NCBI GenBank assembly: GCA_910575435.1
Contig: CAJTGI010000012.1
Coordinates: 55,218-119,217, forward strand
Direction: 5' to 3'
Source: Clostridiaceae bacterium
GTDB taxonomy: Bacteria; Bacillota; Clostridia; Lachnospirales; Lachnospiraceae
Length of the DNA: 64,000 nucleotides
A model generated the notes under the pieces. That model worked only from the letters and a program-made list of their open reading frames with translations. It did no database searches and was not told the DNA's origin. Every line of letters starts with the position of its first letter. Position 1 is the first letter of the stretch. Shown here piece by piece: positions 61,561 to 64,000 of the stretch. Made by a program: the position numbers and the translations under genes.

Positions 61561-62496
61561 ATGACAAGAAGAATTATATCATTTTTATTACTGTTGCTTT
61601 TGACATTTCAGTTCCAAGGACAGAGTGTTGTAGCAGAAGGAAATCCCGGGCAGAGTGCTGAAAAGCAAACTGTCAGGGACGTGGGCAGAGGCACGGATGG
61701 CTTTTTGGCTACCCCGGAGGGGGATGCGACTATTGCAAGCCGTGCGTATGCAAATAATGTGAAGATTGTTTCTGTCATTGTTGCGGATGGAGTGAAAACC
61801 ATAGGAGACGAAGCCTTCGCAGGGTGTGTGAATCTTGAATATATCTTTTTGCCAAAAAGTGTGGAAAAACTGGGAAAAGATGTATTCAAAGAGTGCCCTC
61901 GCATATTTCAGGATAAAAAAGGGGTGTTGGTGTGTTGCGAAGTTGGGATTTCTAAAAATGTGCTAGATCAGTTATATGAACAAGAACTAGAAATTCGGAC
62001 ATCTGATAGGAATGAAAAGCCGATCTTTGCTTCGTATGCGACACGTTATCCCATAGTTGGAAAGCCATGGGCAGTTAAGTTCTTTAGATATACTGTTACA
62101 AAAAAAACAGATACAGTTCGGGAAGTGACTGTAATCAATGTGGATGAAAGTGAAAAGTCTAGAAAAACCATCAGCATCCCTGATACGGTGACCATATGCC
62201 GAAAGGTCTATAAAGTCGTGGGCGTTGAGAAGAATGCCTTCAAGGGAATGAAGAAGCTAAAGAAGGTCACGGTGGGTAAGAATGTAAAGAAGATTGACAG
62301 TAATGCATTCAGGAATTGCAAGAAGCTGACCACTGTGAAAATCAAGTCTAAGAATTGTACCTTTTCCGGGAAGGGAATGTGGAAGGGGACATCTAAGAAA
62401 CTGACGGTGAAGGTGCCGAAGAGTTCTTTGAAGAAGATGCAGAAGCGTTTGAAGAAAACTGGGCTGAAGAAAAGTTCGGTAAAGGCATGGAAATAA
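61561..62496 (+). CDS. secreted BspA-type LRR protein (intact paralogue)
   Basis: A 311-residue protein with a signal peptide (RRIISFLLLLLLTFQFQGQS), a short LRR_5 block (IVADGVKTIGDEAFAGCVNL, EYIFLPKSVEKLGKDVFKEC), a middle region (VLDQLYEQELEIRTSDRNEK) and a second LRR with a lysine-rich tail (VGKNVKKIDSNAFRNCKKLT, KVPKSSLKKMQKRLKKTGLK). GGGAGG precedes the ATG. The second half is almost identical in DNA sequence to the truncated copy at 59.3-60.2 kb, pointing to a recent duplication or gene conversion. Partner of the upstream protease by operon position. Confidence 0.85.
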   Translation: MTRRIISFLLLLLLTFQFQGQSVVAEGNPGQSAEKQTVRDVGRGTDGFLATPEGDATIASRAYANNVKIVSVIVADGVKTIGDEAFAGCVNLEYIFLPKSVEKLGKDVFKECPRIFQDKKGVLVCCEVGISKNVLDQLYEQELEIRTSDRNEKPIFASYATRYPIVGKPWAVKFFRYTVTKKTDTVREVTVINVDESEKSRKTISIPDTVTICRKVYKVVGVEKNAFKGMKKLKKVTVGKNVKKIDSNAFRNCKKLTTVKIKSKNCTFSGKGMWKGTSKKLTVKVPKSSLKKMQKRLKKTGLKKSSVKAWK

Positions 62497-62660
62497 AAGA
62501 ATTTTTCTATGATAGGCTGGGCATTCATTTTCTACAGAGATAGTGGGTGCCTAGTCTATTACGCTGTATTGAGGAATATGGATAAGTAACTACTATAAGA
62601 AGATGGGCTTGCATGCAGAGAAGAAATGCAAAGGATATTTTATACGAAGGAAGGAATGTC

Positions 62661-63620
62661 ATGAGAAGGGATTGGGTCTATAAAGTTTTGGGCATGCTGC
62701 TGTGCAGTATTTTAGTAATTATGGCGGGCGCATGGGCGAAGGAGGACGTTGGCCGGATAGAGAAAGAATCCATGCCGTCCTCTGTGCAGTCTTATTTGGA
62801 GGAGTCGGGAATCACCCATTATGAGGTGAAGAAATTGCCTGAACTGAAGAGGATTTCTAAAAGAATCAAACTGTCTTGCACGGAGAGGGAGATTGACGAA
62901 TATATTGCGATGGAGTTAGAAAATTATGATTCCTTGAAAGATACGAAAAAGGAAGTTGTCCGAAAAGGAGATTTTATACGGCTGGAATTTTCTGGGGACA
63001 AGTCCATGAAGGATTCCAGGAATACGGTGCTGAAGGTGGGAAACAATCTCTTTGATGCAAGGATGGAGAAAGCCTTGGTGAAAAAGAGAAAAGGAAAAAT
63101 CTATTCATTGCAAAGCAGCGATAATCAGAAAGTATATGTGAGGGTGGAAGCCATTGTCAAATACGTGAAGCAGACCCTGAGTTCAAAATTTCTGAAAGAG
63201 ACATTGGGCTTTGCGTCAGAGGATGAGTATCGAGCCCATGTAAAGAAGGAATTGCTGGAGGGGAAAAAGCAGATACAGGAATCAAAGGTGATGGAAGAGT
63301 TCTTTGACCAGGTTTTTTCTGAAAGCGTTGTAAAGTTTGATCAGAAAGAGATAGCAGACTTTTGTATGGAATTTTATGTAAAAAATGAACAGCAGATGGC
63401 GGTTGTCAATAATACAAGCTTTGAAGAGTATCTTAAGGGAATGTATCATATGGAAAAAGAGGAGTATTACGAAAAGACCTATGCGGAAGGAGAACGGGCG
63501 CTTACGGAGATAATTGTTGTGGGGGTGCTGGCATCTAAGTTTTCCATAGTTCAGGGGGACTACCAGACCTTGAGGGATGCGGTGGCAGATCATTACAATG
63601 ATATGAATTTTTATAACTAA
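62661..63620 (+). CDS. exported trigger-factor/SurA-like foldase
   Basis: A 319-residue protein with an N-terminal membrane segment (VLGMLLCSILVIMAGAWAKE). The exported part has a small PPIase-like middle region (VVRKGDFIRLEFSGDKSMKD, VLKVGNNLFDARMEKALV) followed by long helices (FLKETLGFASEDEYRAHVKK, MEEFFDQVFSESVVKFDQKE, SFEEYLKGMYHMEKEEYYEK) with the arm architecture of trigger factor and SurA. It probably helps fold secreted proteins such as the neighbouring protease and LRR proteins. ATG 62661 follows GAAGGAAGG; the frame upstream to 62613 has no ribosome binding site. Confidence 0.72.
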   Translation: MRRDWVYKVLGMLLCSILVIMAGAWAKEDVGRIEKESMPSSVQSYLEESGITHYEVKKLPELKRISKRIKLSCTEREIDEYIAMELENYDSLKDTKKEVVRKGDFIRLEFSGDKSMKDSRNTVLKVGNNLFDARMEKALVKKRKGKIYSLQSSDNQKVYVRVEAIVKYVKQTLSSKFLKETLGFASEDEYRAHVKKELLEGKKQIQESKVMEEFFDQVFSESVVKFDQKEIADFCMEFYVKNEQQMAVVNNTSFEEYLKGMYHMEKEEYYEKTYAEGERALTEIIVVGVLASKFSIVQGDYQTLRDAVADHYNDMNFYN

Positions 63621-63625
63621 AAGAT

Positions 63626-63678
63626 AACCCTGCAAATGGATGCATGTGTTCTTGCATCAGTATGCAGGGTTGCGCTAT
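63626..63678 (+). terminator. terminator after the foldase gene
   Basis: Nine-base perfect stem AACCCTGCA / TGCAGGGTT (63626-63634 with 63663-63671) with an inner TGCA-rich stem, followed by GCGCTATTTT. Near-copies of GCAGGGTTGCGCTATTTTG recur about 38 bases downstream. Confidence 0.55.
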
Positions 63679-63898
63679 TTTGAGCATATAATATTGCATT
63701 ATTTCGCAGGATTGCGTTATTTTGTGATCAGTCCGGGACTTTCCAGCATATTGCTAAAACATGTGCTTGCAGTTTACGCAAATTCTATCATATTTGCTTA
63801 CGTAAGACCTCAACTGTGGATCCAGGCGTGATTGCACTATTTGGATATTGGTTGAGCCGCAGGTAGTGTAAAATAGTTTGTGTCTTTGGTAAAAAATA

Positions 63899-63948
63899 AC
63901 TCCTTTTTGGTAAGAATTAAGATATGACAAATCTTATCAAAAAGGAGT
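63899..63948 (+). promoter_or_regulatory. hairpin sequestering the transposase ribosome binding site
   Basis: ACTCCTTTTTGGTAAG (63899-63914) pairs with CTTATCAAAAAGGAGT (63933-63948), 15 of 16 canonical pairs plus one G-U. The right arm contains AAGGAG, the transposase ribosome binding site. Messages reading in from outside would fold and block translation. Confidence 0.7.
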
Positions 63949-63954
63949 ATTGTT

Positions 63955-64000
63955 ATGCCAGCAGCAAAGCAACAAATTCGACAGATAATTGCAGAAAACG
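63955..64000 (+). CDS. IS256-family (mutator-type) transposase, 5' end only
   Basis: Fifteen codons are visible (MPAAKQQIRQIIAEN), the typical start of clostridial IS256-family transposases, which continue with a stretch on the VADVYTLLK theme. AAGGAG lies seven bases before the ATG. Identification rests on this short start and the terminal-repeat-like sequence upstream. Confidence 0.65.
   Translation, partial: MPAAKQQIRQIIAEN

Larger units (their letters stand above)
63866..64000 (+). mobile_element. left end of an IS256-family insertion sequence
   Basis: The probable end is around GTGTAAAATAGTTTGTGTC (63866-63884), which resembles the terminal repeats of IS256-family elements, followed by a hairpin and the start of a transposase gene. 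The rest lies beyond the window. Confidence 0.55.

Overview
The window looks like chromosomal DNA of a low-to-mid-GC Gram-positive anaerobe of the class Clostridia, most likely family Lachnospiraceae. This is inferred from strong AGGAGG-type ribosome binding sites, near-consensus TTGACA/TATAAT promoters, a CIRCE-controlled heat-shock gene, an rpsL-rpsG-fusA-tuf block, many secreted BspA-type leucine-rich-repeat (LRR) proteins, and mobile-element debris (TnpV, cysteine-rich KTR protein) typical of gut clostridia. I recognised no rRNA, tRNA or CRISPR array.

Layout. 0-5.3 kb: end of an O-methyltransferase gene, an AraC regulator (minus), a secreted GH30 glycosidase, then ilvN and a GntR/FadR regulator. 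5.6-10.4 kb: a secreted subtilase with an unusual C-terminal domain, an LRR protein, and ilvC behind a striking promoter/inverted-repeat region. 10.7-13 kb (minus): a padR-DUF1700(HAAS)-DUF4097 operon with tandem palindromes at its promoter. 13.2-20.5 kb: pfkA, mutS2, an OmpR-type two-component pair and an HtrA-like protein that has lost its catalytic triad. 20.6-24.9 kb: a PLP aminotransferase (minus), a MATE exporter and a toxin-antitoxin pair (MqsR-like toxin; antitoxin joining an MqsA-like zinc finger/HTH to a Panacea domain). 25-32.5 kb: htpG under CIRCE, then an MMPL transporter / coiled-coil protein / TetR operon with two matching palindromic operators. 32.8-40.3 kb: a large LRR protein with a CHAP/NlpC-like domain, then an AT-rich cassette with a PaaK-like adenylate-forming enzyme, an acyl carrier protein, two exported proteins and a BtrH_N-like protein. 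40.5-45.1 kb: a HydE-like radical SAM enzyme, an atypical response regulator overlapping convergent asnS, and a second PadR/HAAS-like/secreted-protein operon. 45.5-49.9 kb: a LytS-like kinase, a response regulator, a LysM protein and a DUF5711 protein. 50.2-54.8 kb: rpsL, rpsG, fusA, tuf. 54.9-58.9 kb: a decayed integrative element. 59.3-63.6 kb: exported proteins (a truncated LRR paralogue, a trypsin-like protease, an intact LRR paralogue, a trigger-factor-like foldase). The right edge enters an IS256-family insertion sequence.

How genes work together. Branched-chain amino acid synthesis is represented by ilvN and ilvC, with a FadR-type regulator beside ilvN and FadR-like palindromes at ilvC. 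Several modules carry their own regulator and visible operators (PadR, PadR, TetR, toxin-antitoxin, HrcA/CIRCE). The strongest candidates for undescribed biology are the ligase/ACP/BtrH-like cassette (35.6-40.3 kb), the MqsR-MqsA-Panacea hybrid toxin-antitoxin locus (23.35-24.86 kb), the paired PadR/HAAS/exported-protein modules, and promoters nested in the arms of terminator-like hairpins upstream of ilvC and of the radical SAM gene. All functional statements rest on reading motifs by eye; no database search was run.
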